This document shows, piece after piece, positions 9,096 to 17,165 of a stretch of 35,147 bases of DNA; within the stretch, counting starts at the first letter, position 1, and the number at the start of each line of letters is the position of its first letter. The translations under genes were made by a program, and so were the position numbers. The notes under the pieces were generated by a model. The model saw only the letters and a program-made list of their open reading frames with translations. It had not been told where the DNA came from and did not search any database. Source of the stretch: Oscillatoriales cyanobacterium PMM_0008 (GTDB lineage: Bacteria > Cyanobacteriota > Cyanobacteriia > Cyanobacteriales > Aerosakkonemataceae); assembly GCA_949128025.1 (NCBI GenBank), contig CASBRD010000205.1:1-35147 (forward strand). The letters are read 5' to 3'.

Positions 9096-11336
9096 ATGAC
9101 TGCAACAACTCCAAAAGCAACGTTATCATCCCCGGATTTTTGTGAGGGAATTCAATATTTTGGCGAAGCGCTACCGAATTTCGAGACTTATGGTGCGAAA
9201 TCTGCGATCGCTGAAGGCAGTATAGCAATTTCTGACCCGACTGACCAAGCTGCTGTCTACCAAACTTTGCTGGTTGCAGATGCTCTGCGCTATCTTACTC
9301 TGCAAGTGACAGGAAGTAAAGCTTCTGGACACCCAGGCGGTTTTGCCAGCCAAGCGGAAGCTTATGCTGCGTTGGTGATGCTGGGATATAAGAATATTAT
9401 CACAGAAGTTGGACACCACGCCCCTGGTTTTTATAGTGCGATGTTCCTCGATCGCTCTTTGGAGGACATGGGTATTTCTACTGTACAGCAATTGCGCGAT
9501 CGCTATCGCGAAAAGCACGGACTCCTGGGCCACCTTTCCGGCTTCATTCCCGGTATTCTCGCACCTGCTGGCCCCCTCGGTCAAGGTCAGCACTTTGCAA
9601 TGGCAGCTGCATTATTGCACAAAGATAAACTTTTCCCCTTCACAGTCGGTGATGGCGGTTTTGGTGAACCTTATGTGATGAGCAGTATGGCACATTTCCA
9701 CACAGCTTATCCCAGCGCGACAAATTTCTTGCCTGTGTTGGTTTGGAATGGTTACAGTCAGGAACATCATAGCATGGTTTCCACCAAAACCAATGAGGAA
9801 ATGCTTGCTTATTGGCACGGTAATGGTTTTGAAGAAGTTATCTTAGTGAATGCCAAAGATTTTGACGATCAAAACCAACCGGGCGATTATGTTGATAGCA
9901 CTGCTTTCTCTTTTGAACAGCGCCTCGCTTTCACCAAAGCAGTGTTAGCTGGTATTGACAAAGCGGCGAAATCTGCACTTAGCGGCAAACTAACTGCATT
10001 TATCATCAAACAGTTGAAAGGTGCGGGAGTTCACGCACGGGGAGCAAAATCTCACAATCTTTATCCGAAAGATACTTTAGATGCGCCGCATATTATAGAT
10101 GCGTTGAAAAAACGTGCTTTATCTGCGGAAGCTTGGCAATTGGTGCGGACAAATTGCGAAAAAGCTGGTGGTGGCCCTGCTGCAAAAACTGTGGTGACAG
10201 AATTTCAATTACCGTTGGCAGAATTAGGTGAATTGCCTTTGGAAGAATATGCTGTGGGTGGAGATCCGAAGGTTTCAACAACAGCAATGGGGCGATTAGT
10301 TGGGAAAGTGGGAGAATGCGATCGCACTTTTTTAGTTACCAACGCTGATGGAAACGAAGCATCTGGAATTGCCAACATCAACCAGGCATTAAAGATTATT
10401 CACCCTACCACAGATGACTTATACAATCAATCGCCAAACGGACAAGTTTACGAACCTTTGAGTGAAGATGCTTGTGCTGGTTTAGCAGTGGGTTTATCCT
10501 TGATGGGTGCAAGGAGTTTGTGGTGTTCCTACGAATCTTTTGCCATCAACGGTTTACCAATTTGGCAAACTGTTACGCAAGCAATGGCAGAATTGCGCCG
10601 TCCTACTCCTGCTACTATTACCTTATACACAGCCGGTGCATTAGAGCAAGGGCGCAACGGTTGGACGCACCAACGTCCAGAAGTTGAAGCATATTTTGCG
10701 GCGATGATGCGAAATGGTAATGTTTTCCCATTATTCCCACCCGATGCTAACAGCATCCAAGTTTGTTATGACTGGGCATTGACAACCAAAAATAAGGGAA
10801 TTGTGATTACTGCCAGTAAATCGCCATTGCCAATTCGTACCACTTTTGAACAAACTCGTCAAGGGTTAAAAGATGGCGCAGTGGTGTTGCAAGAAATCGA
10901 ACCCGCCCAAACAAATCTTAATGAAGGTGGCAGTAAGAAAGTTGTGTTTGCAGTGATTGGCGATATGACCTTAATGCCAGTATTTGAAGCAGCAGCTTTC
11001 TTGGAAGGTGAAGGTATTGGAGTGAAGATTGTTTCTATTATCAATCCTCGCCGTTTGTATCGTCCTAATGATGTTGCTTGGGATACTTGTTCTGAACCTG
11101 ATGGTGGATTTTTGGATGATGCTAAATTCGCAGAAATATTTGGTGGCGATGCGCTAATTGGTGTTACTGGTGGCGCGAGTGGAATGTTGGAACCAATTAT
11201 GTTGAGAAGTAACGCCAAACGCGATACTTTCGCATGGAAACGTGGGGAAACAACTGCTTCTGCTGGTGAGTTAATGGCGTTTAATGGATTGACGGCGGAA
11301 GCGTTGACAAAACGTGCGATCGAGTTAGTGCATTAA
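9096..11336 (+). CDS. Divergent phosphoketolase/transketolase-like TPP enzyme
   Basis: The 746-residue protein has the three-part layout of thiamine-diphosphate phosphoketolases. The N-terminal pyrophosphate domain has GHHAPGFYSAMF near 106 and GDGGFGEP at 185-192 as the TPP/metal motif. The middle domain has SYESF at 478-482 with the presumed catalytic Glu480, followed by the QGRNGWTHQRPEV segment that parallels QDHNGFSHQDPGV of standard Xfp. A C-terminal domain completes it. It lacks the GHWGTTPG and GPGHGGP signatures of classical Xfp and is shorter than the usual roughly 800 residues, so it resembles the second, divergent cyanobacterial type (Synechocystis sll0529 as I recall). Cleavage of xylulose-5-P or fructose-6-P to acetyl-P is expected but not proven. 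AAGGAA precedes the ATG by 7 bases. Confidence 0.82.
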   Translation: MTATTPKATLSSPDFCEGIQYFGEALPNFETYGAKSAIAEGSIAISDPTDQAAVYQTLLVADALRYLTLQVTGSKASGHPGGFASQAEAYAALVMLGYKNIITEVGHHAPGFYSAMFLDRSLEDMGISTVQQLRDRYREKHGLLGHLSGFIPGILAPAGPLGQGQHFAMAAALLHKDKLFPFTVGDGGFGEPYVMSSMAHFHTAYPSATNFLPVLVWNGYSQEHHSMVSTKTNEEMLAYWHGNGFEEVILVNAKDFDDQNQPGDYVDSTAFSFEQRLAFTKAVLAGIDKAAKSALSGKLTAFIIKQLKGAGVHARGAKSHNLYPKDTLDAPHIIDALKKRALSAEAWQLVRTNCEKAGGGPAAKTVVTEFQLPLAELGELPLEEYAVGGDPKVSTTAMGRLVGKVGECDRTFLVTNADGNEASGIANINQALKIIHPTTDDLYNQSPNGQVYEPLSEDACAGLAVGLSLMGARSLWCSYESFAINGLPIWQTVTQAMAELRRPTPATITLYTAGALEQGRNGWTHQRPEVEAYFAAMMRNGNVFPLFPPDANSIQVCYDWALTTKNKGIVITASKSPLPIRTTFEQTRQGLKDGAVVLQEIEPAQTNLNEGGSKKVVFAVIGDMTLMPVFEAAAFLEGEGIGVKIVSIINPRRLYRPNDVAWDTCSEPDGGFLDDAKFAEIFGGDALIGVTGGASGMLEPIMLRSNAKRDTFAWKRGETTASAGELMAFNGLTAEALTKRAIELVH

Positions 11337-11348
11337 GTTTGAGGTGAT

Positions 11349-11378
11349 GCCCCTACCTGGGTTATACTAGGTAGGGGC
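11349..11378 (+). repeat. Perfect hairpin downstream of the phosphoketolase
   Basis: GCCCCTACCT (11349-11358) and AGGTAGGGGC (11369-11378) form a perfect 10-bp stem around a 10-base loop. It lies 13 bases after the phosphoketolase stop and 17 bases before the AbrB-like start. No T-run follows, so it is more likely a dispersed cyanobacterial palindrome than a classical terminator. It could still attenuate readthrough or protect the upstream mRNA end. Confidence 0.85.
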
Positions 11379-11395
11379 TGACTGAGGAACCAAGG

Positions 11396-11635
11396 ATGGC
11401 ACTAACAAAATTAACCAACTCTGGACAAGTTGCGATTCCTTCAGAAATTCTAGAAAGGCTTAACTTGCAACCGGGGGACTCGATTGATTTTGCGATCGGG
11501 CCAGATGGCAAGGTTTATTTACAACCCACCAAGATTGATGTGAGAGAATTATCTGGTATACTCTATGAAGAAGGTAGAAAAGCTGTTTCTCTAGAAGAAA
11601 TGGAGGAAGCGATCGCTGAGTGTGCAGGCTCTTAG
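11396..11635 (+). CDS. AbrB/MazE/SpoVT-fold DNA-binding protein (orphan antitoxin-like)
   Basis: The 79-residue protein begins with a swapped-hairpin AbrB domain: LTNSGQVAIPSEILERLNLQPGDSIDF-type spacing matches the pattern K.t..GQi.iP..ir..L.l..GD.i.f. An acidic C-terminal tail (LEEMEEAIAE) resembles toxin-binding tails of MazE- or VapB-like antitoxins. Such antitoxins normally repress their own operon and neutralise a PIN or MazF toxin encoded just downstream. Here the 302 bases that follow contain no such ORF, so the toxin appears to be lost, or the protein acts as a plain regulator. A GAGGAAC-type ribosome site lies about 10 bases upstream. Its own operator may include the adjacent hairpin. 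Confidence 0.82.
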   Translation: MALTKLTNSGQVAIPSEILERLNLQPGDSIDFAIGPDGKVYLQPTKIDVRELSGILYEEGRKAVSLEEMEEAIAECAGS

Positions 11636-11937
11636 ATACTTAGTTTGCTAAAATTTCAGTAAAATGCTAAAAAAGTAAAGCTCGTGTCTCAAAATTATTA
11701 AAATTTCTGATAACTAGCCAGAAGTGGTCTAGCGATTGCCTGATTCAACGGTTGCCGTAAAGGTCGATCGATAAGATAATGGGATACGGGATTAATTTAC
11801 CCCTGACCCTATAAAAAGCCGAAAAGCCCAAAGTTGAAGTGATGTTCAGAACGTTTCTGGATATTACCCTCTAAAGAGTGAATATACGGGCAGTCTCGGT
11901 ATAATAATAGTTAACCTTAAATAGGACAGGAGATATC
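11636..11937. other. AT-rich intergenic region before the helicase operon
   Basis: No gene is seen in these 302 bases. I looked for a toxin gene partnering the preceding AbrB-like protein and found none. There is a small inverted repeat CAGAA-cgt-TTCTG at 11847-11859, a second at about 11870-11879 (CTCTAAAGAG), a TATAAT hexamer at 11900-11905 and an AGGAG ribosome site at 11928-11932. The helicase promoter and any operator most likely lie in the last 100 bases. Confidence 0.6.
11900..11905 (+). promoter_or_regulatory. Candidate -10 element of the helicase operon
   Basis: TATAAT, a perfect sigma-70 -10 consensus, sits 33 bases upstream of the helicase ATG. No good -35 hexamer is present at 16-18 bases further upstream, so the promoter may be weak or need an activator. 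Just upstream, small inverted repeats at 11847-11859 and 11870-11879 could be operator half-sites. Confidence 0.4.
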
Positions 11938-14439
11938 ATGCCTATCGACTTTGGCAAAATCAATATCGGCAACACAAGTAATACGGCTCTTCATCCTAGA
12001 GAAATATTTACGGCTCTCCCCGGTAAGAAAGAAGGCAAGTTTGAATATCCGAGAGATGTTCAAACACAAGTTTGGGATCATTGGTTTTTAAGGAGACAAG
12101 AGAAAAATTTAGTAATCAAAATGAATACGGGCAGTGGAAAAACAGTGGTCGGATTACTCATCCTCAAAAGTTGCTTAAATGAAGGTAAAGGCCCCGCAGT
12201 TTATGTAGTTCCTGACAATTATCTGGTAAAACAGGTTACTGGTGAAGCAAAAGACCTTGGAATTGAAGTTACTAATGACACTAATTCTCATATATTTCTC
12301 TCAGGCAAAGCTATTTTGGTTATTAATATCTACAAGCTTGTTAATGGAAAGTCAGTTTTTGGTGTTGGTGACGAAGGCAGAAAAATAGAGATTGGTAGCA
12401 TTATTATTGATGATGCCCATGCCTGTATCGAGACAGTAGAAGACCAATTTATGTTAACAATCGATACTAAAAGTGAAAATACGGTATACCAAGAAATCTA
12501 TAGTTGCTTTAAAGAATCACTTCATGATCAATGTTATACAAAGGCATCTGAAATTGAGAATCGGGATCGGGATGCTTATATGCAAGTACCTTTTTGGAGT
12601 TGGCAAGGTAAAATCTCAGAAATATCAAACATTTTAATTAAGCATAAAGATGAGGAATGGATAAAATTTGTCTGGCCATTGATCAAGGAATCACTACCTC
12701 TGTCAAGGTGCGTTGTTAGCTCAGATAAAATAGAGATTTCACCACACTGCATACCAATTGATATGATTCCAAGTATAACAAATGCTAGAAGAAAGATATT
12801 TATGACTGCTACTTTAGTAGATGATAGCATTTTATCTAGCCATTTTGGTATTACAGAGGAGTCTATCAATAAACCTGTTATACCCGATACAGCAGGTGAT
12901 ATTGGTGATAGGATGATTCTTCTTCCACAAGTAATCAACAATAAACTAACTGATGAGGAAATTAAGCAATTTTGTAAGTCGATTTCACAGGATGTAAATG
13001 TTGTTATTATCGTTCCGTCAGATGAGAGAGCTAAATACTGGCGAGCAGAAGCAGATCTAATTTTGAATAAGGATAATCTCTATGAAGGAGTAACTCGCTT
13101 AAAAAGGGAAAAAGTTGGTCTGACAATATTAGTGAATCGCTACGATGGTATAGATTTACCTAAAGATGCGTGTAGATTTCTTGTAATTGATGGACTGCCC
13201 GTTGTTAGACGGCTAATTGATAAAGTTGAAAGTGGCATAATAATGGGAAGCTCAAGAAAAGCTGCTCAACTAATCCCAAAAATAGAGCAAGGAATGGGAC
13301 GTGGCGTTAGATCTAGCGATGACTACTGCGCGGTATTTTTAATGGGGCGTAATCTTACTAGCCAATTGTATGCAGGAGGTGCAATAGGTAGATTTTCTCC
13401 AGGAACTAAAGCCCAACTCAATCTATCAGACCAGATTTCTGAGCTAATTAAAGGAGAAGATTTGTCTCAGATACGGGAAGCGATTATGTATTGCTTACAT
13501 AGAGACCAAAATTGGGTATCTAAAAGCAAGGGAGCTTTGGCAGCACTTTCATACGAAGCAAATAGTACGCCTGATTTGGTAACAATTGCACAAAGGAAAG
13601 CATATGATTTTGCTTTTATAAAAAATTATAATGCCGCAGTGAGTGAGCTTAGAAACGTTATAAATACAGTAGATGAGAAACCTCTCAAGTCTTATCTAAA
13701 ACAATGTTTGGCAGAGTACATTAACTTCTACGATCAGGCAGAGGCGCAAAAAACTTTGATGTCAGCAGCCAGCGATAATTCAAGAGTAACGAAGCCAATG
13801 GAAGGCATTTCATATCACAAACTTGAATCGAAAGCTATGGATCAAGCAAGAATATGTAGGGATTACTTAACCCGAAAATTTAACGATCCAAATAAAATCA
13901 TTATTGAGATGAATGGATTGTTAGACTCATTGATATTTAAGCCAGATACAGCAGATATATTTGAAGAATCATTGAAGACAATTGCCCGGTATATTGGGTT
14001 TAATAGTCAGCGTCCAGAAACAGAGTATAAAAAAGGCCCAGATGTACTTTGGGCAGTCGGAAACCTCAAATACTTTGTGATTGAGTGTAAAAATGGAGCT
14101 ACTACGGATACAATTAATAAGCATGACTGCAATCAACTAAATGGCTCTGGCGTGTGGTTTACTAATAGTTATGATAAAACTTGTAGCTTTACTCCGATTA
14201 TGGTTCATCTATCAGTGAAGTTGGAATATGCTGCCTCACTTCCAGAAGGAACGCGGATTATTAATGAGGAAAAACTGAATTTATTGCGTAAAAATATATC
14301 CGATTTCATTAATTCATTATGCGTAGAGAACAAAATTGATGACGATAAATTTATTAGGGAAAGATTGATATTTCACAAACTTAGAGCCGATGATCTTTGT
14401 GCCAATTATACTACTGAGTTTGTAGTGAAAGCACAGTAA
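11938..14439 (+). CDS. SF2 helicase with C-terminal PD-(D/E)XK-like nuclease domain
   Basis: The 833-residue protein carries superfamily-2 helicase motifs: Walker A MNTGSGKT at 62-69, a DEAD-like Walker B DDAH at 158-161, motif III TAT at 290-292 and motif VI QGMGRGVRS at 451-459. A helical linker follows. At about 700-720 there is a restriction-nuclease-like core, with Asp702 in GPDVLW, then strand LKYFVIECKNG giving Glu716-Cys-Lys718. This is a helicase-nuclease fusion of a kind common in restriction and antiphage systems, probably acting on DNA. I do not recognise it as a named family. AGGAG lies 5 bases before the ATG. A Panacea gene follows after 43 bases. The AT-rich composition and absence of GCGATCGC suggest acquisition. 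Confidence 0.85.
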   Translation: MPIDFGKINIGNTSNTALHPREIFTALPGKKEGKFEYPRDVQTQVWDHWFLRRQEKNLVIKMNTGSGKTVVGLLILKSCLNEGKGPAVYVVPDNYLVKQVTGEAKDLGIEVTNDTNSHIFLSGKAILVINIYKLVNGKSVFGVGDEGRKIEIGSIIIDDAHACIETVEDQFMLTIDTKSENTVYQEIYSCFKESLHDQCYTKASEIENRDRDAYMQVPFWSWQGKISEISNILIKHKDEEWIKFVWPLIKESLPLSRCVVSSDKIEISPHCIPIDMIPSITNARRKIFMTATLVDDSILSSHFGITEESINKPVIPDTAGDIGDRMILLPQVINNKLTDEEIKQFCKSISQDVNVVIIVPSDERAKYWRAEADLILNKDNLYEGVTRLKREKVGLTILVNRYDGIDLPKDACRFLVIDGLPVVRRLIDKVESGIIMGSSRKAAQLIPKIEQGMGRGVRSSDDYCAVFLMGRNLTSQLYAGGAIGRFSPGTKAQLNLSDQISELIKGEDLSQIREAIMYCLHRDQNWVSKSKGALAALSYEANSTPDLVTIAQRKAYDFAFIKNYNAAVSELRNVINTVDEKPLKSYLKQCLAEYINFYDQAEAQKTLMSAASDNSRVTKPMEGISYHKLESKAMDQARICRDYLTRKFNDPNKIIIEMNGLLDSLIFKPDTADIFEESLKTIARYIGFNSQRPETEYKKGPDVLWAVGNLKYFVIECKNGATTDTINKHDCNQLNGSGVWFTNSYDKTCSFTPIMVHLSVKLEYAASLPEGTRIINEEKLNLLRKNISDFINSLCVENKIDDDKFIRERLIFHKLRADDLCANYTTEFVVKAQ

Positions 14440-14482
14440 TGGCAAGGCATACACGCTAATGAAAATCAATGAGGGCTTACTT

Positions 14483-14953
14483 ATGATTTCCGAAAATCTC
14501 AAAAAAATTGTGAGTATTATCATCCTCCATCACAGAGAGGTTTTTCAAGAAAGCCTAACTCCGATGAAGCTGCAAAAGCTTTGTTACTATGTCCAAGCTA
14601 TTTATATGGCTACTCACGATGGAGAACCACTATTTGAGGAAGATTTTGAGGCTTGGACGTATGGGCCTGTGATTCGTGCCTTGTATGATGACTACAAAGA
14701 TTATGGATGGAGAAGCATTCAAGAAGAGTTTGAGTTTCCAGAACTAGAACCAGAAAAGATAGAGTTTATCAAACAAATCGTTGAAGCTTACGGACGATAT
14801 GATGGCGCAGCTTTAGCTACAATGACTCATCGTGAAGATCCTTGGCTAGATGCTAGAAAAGGATTGTCTGAAACTGAAGGTTCTAATGCCTCAATATCTA
14901 AAGACTCTATGAAGGGTTTCTTTGAGAGTAAGCTAGCAGCTTATGTAGGCTAA
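14483..14953 (+). CDS. Panacea-domain (SocA-like, DUF4065) protein, putative antitoxin
   Basis: The product has the Panacea/SocA signature: LTPMKLQKLCYYVQAIYMATHDGEPLFEEDFEAWTYGPV lies near its N-terminus, with the diagnostic KLQKLCYYVQ and FEAWTYGPV blocks, and a conserved DPW near the C-terminus. Panacea proteins act as antitoxins for many unrelated toxins, and SocA is a proteolytic adaptor for the toxin SocB. I place the start at 14483, where GAGGG lies 7 bases upstream. The ATG at 14459 in the same frame has no ribosome site. The next gene begins 5 bases after the stop, so the two are translationally coupled. That layout is what a toxin-antitoxin pair would show. Confidence 0.88.
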   Translation: MISENLKKIVSIIILHHREVFQESLTPMKLQKLCYYVQAIYMATHDGEPLFEEDFEAWTYGPVIRALYDDYKDYGWRSIQEEFEFPELEPEKIEFIKQIVEAYGRYDGAALATMTHREDPWLDARKGLSETEGSNASISKDSMKGFFESKLAAYVG

Positions 14954-14958
14954 TCCAA

Positions 14959-15630
14959 ATGGCTAAGAAAAAAATTGAAAGCAGCGTTCTCAAAAGTTTA
15001 GCCGAAGACTCTTATCGCCAAATATCAAATGAAAAACTCAGGATTTCCTTCAAGTTTGTTGATTGGGAATCAGAAGAGTTTTTTCTTCACGGCTTAAGCA
15101 AAAAATATTATGAACTACTTTTTGATGCGTTTAATGACATTCAAACTTCGACCGCTGATGATATTAAGCAGCAAACCCATCCAAGGCTGATGCCTAAATT
15201 TATTAATTGGAAAGGGGATAGCACCATCACAAAAAGTTCCTTTCCAGATAAGATTAAAGATTCATTGCGTCCTCAATGCGGCAATGATGAGAATGAATTA
15301 CAAAAGCAATATGAGGAAATGAGTAGAGACTCTTTTGAACTTAGGGTGGCAAAGGACTATGGGAGAATACATGGTTTTATTTTTGATAATACGTTTTATA
15401 TAGTGTGGTTTGACCCTGCACACAATCTTTTCCCAGGTAGGGATGATAAAGGAAGAGATAGAAAAACTAAGCTTCCAAGCGAAGTTGCACAGGTAAAAAG
15501 TTTTTCCCCGGAAGAAGTTAACCGAATTAAAGAATTAAATATAGCCCTTTCTGAAGAAAATCAGAGACTTAGGCAAGAAAATGCAGAGTTAATGCAGCTT
15601 CTAGATAAAGAAACCGATCCTGATAAGTAG
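14959..15630 (+). CDS. Uncharacterised Panacea partner, candidate toxin with C-terminal coiled coil
   Basis: The 223-residue protein is not one I can name. Its central segment HGFIFDNTFYIVWFDPAHNLFPG (about residues 136-158) reads like the closing beta hairpin of a small nuclease- or RelE-like toxin fold. The last 50 residues form a likely leucine-zipper coiled coil (LNIALSEENQRLRQENAELM). The N-terminal half is mixed charged with FKFVDWESEEFF. It starts 5 bases after the Panacea stop, and gene coupling is the main reason to call it the toxin of that antitoxin. It could instead be a structural partner linking the helicase-nuclease to the Panacea protein. Toxicity is inference only. Confidence 0.65.
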   Translation: MAKKKIESSVLKSLAEDSYRQISNEKLRISFKFVDWESEEFFLHGLSKKYYELLFDAFNDIQTSTADDIKQQTHPRLMPKFINWKGDSTITKSSFPDKIKDSLRPQCGNDENELQKQYEEMSRDSFELRVAKDYGRIHGFIFDNTFYIVWFDPAHNLFPGRDDKGRDRKTKLPSEVAQVKSFSPEEVNRIKELNIALSEENQRLRQENAELMQLLDKETDPDK

Positions 15631-15731
15631 GAATAAGCAGGTAGTTTAGGAGGAAAAGGTTTGAGGATTTAGCAAGTGCGATCGCTCTATCTCCGTGTTA
15701 AAATTATCGTAAGCAATTGAGGTAGCTGGCT

Positions 15732-16226
15732 ATGAAATGGGAAGAAGTATGTGAAAATAAACAGTTGCAAGACTTACCCTTTAAGATTGAATTGAACAAA
15801 TGGGGACAAATTGTAATGAGTCCAGCCAAACTAAAGCATTCATTTTACCAAGGGAGAATACAAAGTTTATTAGAAATGCTCCTGAAAACGGGTGTGGCAA
15901 TGCCAGAGTGTGCGATCCAAACAACTGATGGAGTTAAAGTTGCTGATGTTGTTTGGGCTTCCGATCCAAGAGCAGATATTATTTTAGAAGAAACAGCAGC
16001 TTCTATTGCTCCTGAAATTTGTGTGGAAGTAAAATCTGCTAGCAATACATTAGAAGAAATGTTGGAGAAAAAAGATTTATACTTCGCCGCAGGTGCAGAA
16101 GAAGTTTGGGTTTGCGATGCCCAAGGTAAAATGAGATTTTATAATCCACAAGGAGAATTAAGTAAATCTTTGTTAGTACCAGAATTTCCAGAGCAAATTC
16201 AACGCAGAAATCAACCTACAGCTTGA
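15732..16226 (+). CDS. Uma2-family PD-(D/E)XK-fold protein
   Basis: The 164-residue protein matches the Uma2 (DUF820) family, hugely expanded in cyanobacteria. It has an N-terminal KIELNKWGQIVMSPA block, DPRADIILEE, then PEICVEVKSASNT giving the Glu-x-Lys pair, and GAEEVWVCDAQGKMRFYN at the end. The fold is restriction-endonuclease-like and the active-site D...ExK residues are present, but the cellular role of the family is unclear. AGGTAG lies upstream of the ATG. A second Uma2 gene of a different subtype follows within 100 bases, so the two may be transcribed together. Confidence 0.9.
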   Translation: MKWEEVCENKQLQDLPFKIELNKWGQIVMSPAKLKHSFYQGRIQSLLEMLLKTGVAMPECAIQTTDGVKVADVVWASDPRADIILEETAASIAPEICVEVKSASNTLEEMLEKKDLYFAAGAEEVWVCDAQGKMRFYNPQGELSKSLLVPEFPEQIQRRNQPTA

Positions 16227-16323
16227 AAGGGAAAATGGGAGTGCGATCGCTTAAATTTAGTAAAGGCGATATTTTCAGTTTGTAGATACACTAGAAATAG
16301 TAGCTTAAGAGGCGCAAAAGCTT

Positions 16324-16920
16324 ATGATAGCAGAACTCTTAGAGAAAACCAGAGGATTAGAAGATCGACATTTTATTCTACCAGGTTATTACAATTGGCA
16401 GCAATTCAAAGCAATTGAAGCCTTGATAGATGAAGTGGGTGGCGTGCGGTTATCTTATCTTGATGGGTGTGTGGAGTTTATGACACTAGGCGAAAACCAT
16501 GAAACGATTAAAAGTTTTTTGGCTATATTGCTAGCACTCTACTTTTTTGAAAAAAGGATTGAATTTATTCCTGTAGGCAGCGCAACTCGTGAAGATGAGG
16601 CTAAAGCTGTCTCATTTGAACCAGATGAGTCATATTATATAGGAGAAAAGAAAGAACATCCCGACCTGGCAATTGAAGTAGCAATTACTAGCGGTGACTC
16701 TAGAAAACTGGAACGATACAGGCGTTTTCGGATTGCAGAAGTGTGGTTTTGCAAAAATAATAAACTTTCTATATACCGAGTGCGTGAAGATAATTATGAG
16801 CAAGTTTCCCGTAGCGAATTTTTACCGGAATTGGATTTGGCATTGCTGGTGCGTTGTGTTCTAATGCCGTCGAAACTTGAGGCTATGGCAGAGTTTATAA
16901 ATGGAATTCGTCAGCAGTAA
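16324..16920 (+). CDS. Uma2-family protein, subtype lacking the ExK lysine
   Basis: The 198-residue protein is a second Uma2 subtype. It has the FILPGYYNWQQFKAIEALID N-terminus, then VRLSYLDGCVEFMTLGENHE, HPDLAIEVAITSGDSRKLERY and IAEVWFCKNNKLSIYRV. At the nuclease core the motif reads IEVAITSG, so the usual lysine of ExK is alanine. I recall this IEVxITSG form as normal for the subtype, whose catalytic competence is doubtful. It differs clearly from its neighbour, so the pair did not arise by a recent tandem duplication. Palindromic repeats follow from 16944. Confidence 0.88.
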   Translation: MIAELLEKTRGLEDRHFILPGYYNWQQFKAIEALIDEVGGVRLSYLDGCVEFMTLGENHETIKSFLAILLALYFFEKRIEFIPVGSATREDEAKAVSFEPDESYYIGEKKEHPDLAIEVAITSGDSRKLERYRRFRIAEVWFCKNNKLSIYRVREDNYEQVSRSEFLPELDLALLVRCVLMPSKLEAMAEFINGIRQQ

Positions 16921-16943
16921 TTGAATGAGTGCGATCGCGCATG

Positions 16944-17165
16944 AGAAACCCGGTTTCTTTCGTTGGAAATGTCGATATTTCCTTGCTTCAACCCAAAGAA
17001 ACCTGGTTTCTGCCCAGCTAGATATCAGTTTCTCTTATATAGGTACTAAACCTACCGACAGTACCTATTTAATGGGTACTGTACCTATTCCGAGTGTCAG
17101 AAACCGGGTTTTTGTGATTAACTCCACCCCAAAAGCTTAATTTTTGGTTCAAAAACCTGGTTTTT
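16944..17165. repeat. Cluster of AAACC-N-GGTTT palindromes
   Basis: Four copies of a short palindrome with a variable central base occur within 222 bases: AGAAACC-C-GGTTTCT (16944-16958), AGAAACC-T-GGTTTCT (16997-17011), AAACC-G-GGTTT (17101-17111) and AAAAACC-T-GGTTTTT (17151-17165). The last one touches the 3' end of the fic pseudogene. Between them, ACAGTACC (17058-17065) and GGTACTGT (17075-17082) form a perfect 8-bp stem. I treat a 71-codon ORF across this block (16925-17140) as spurious, so the stretch holds no gene. Confidence 0.85.

Noticed and set aside
10093-10756. Minus-strand ORFs inside the phosphoketolase gene
   Set aside because: They are shadows of a strongly conserved plus-strand protein.
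16925-17140. 71-codon plus-strand ORF after the second Uma2 gene
   Set aside because: It consists almost wholly of translated palindromic repeats and has no recognisable protein pattern.
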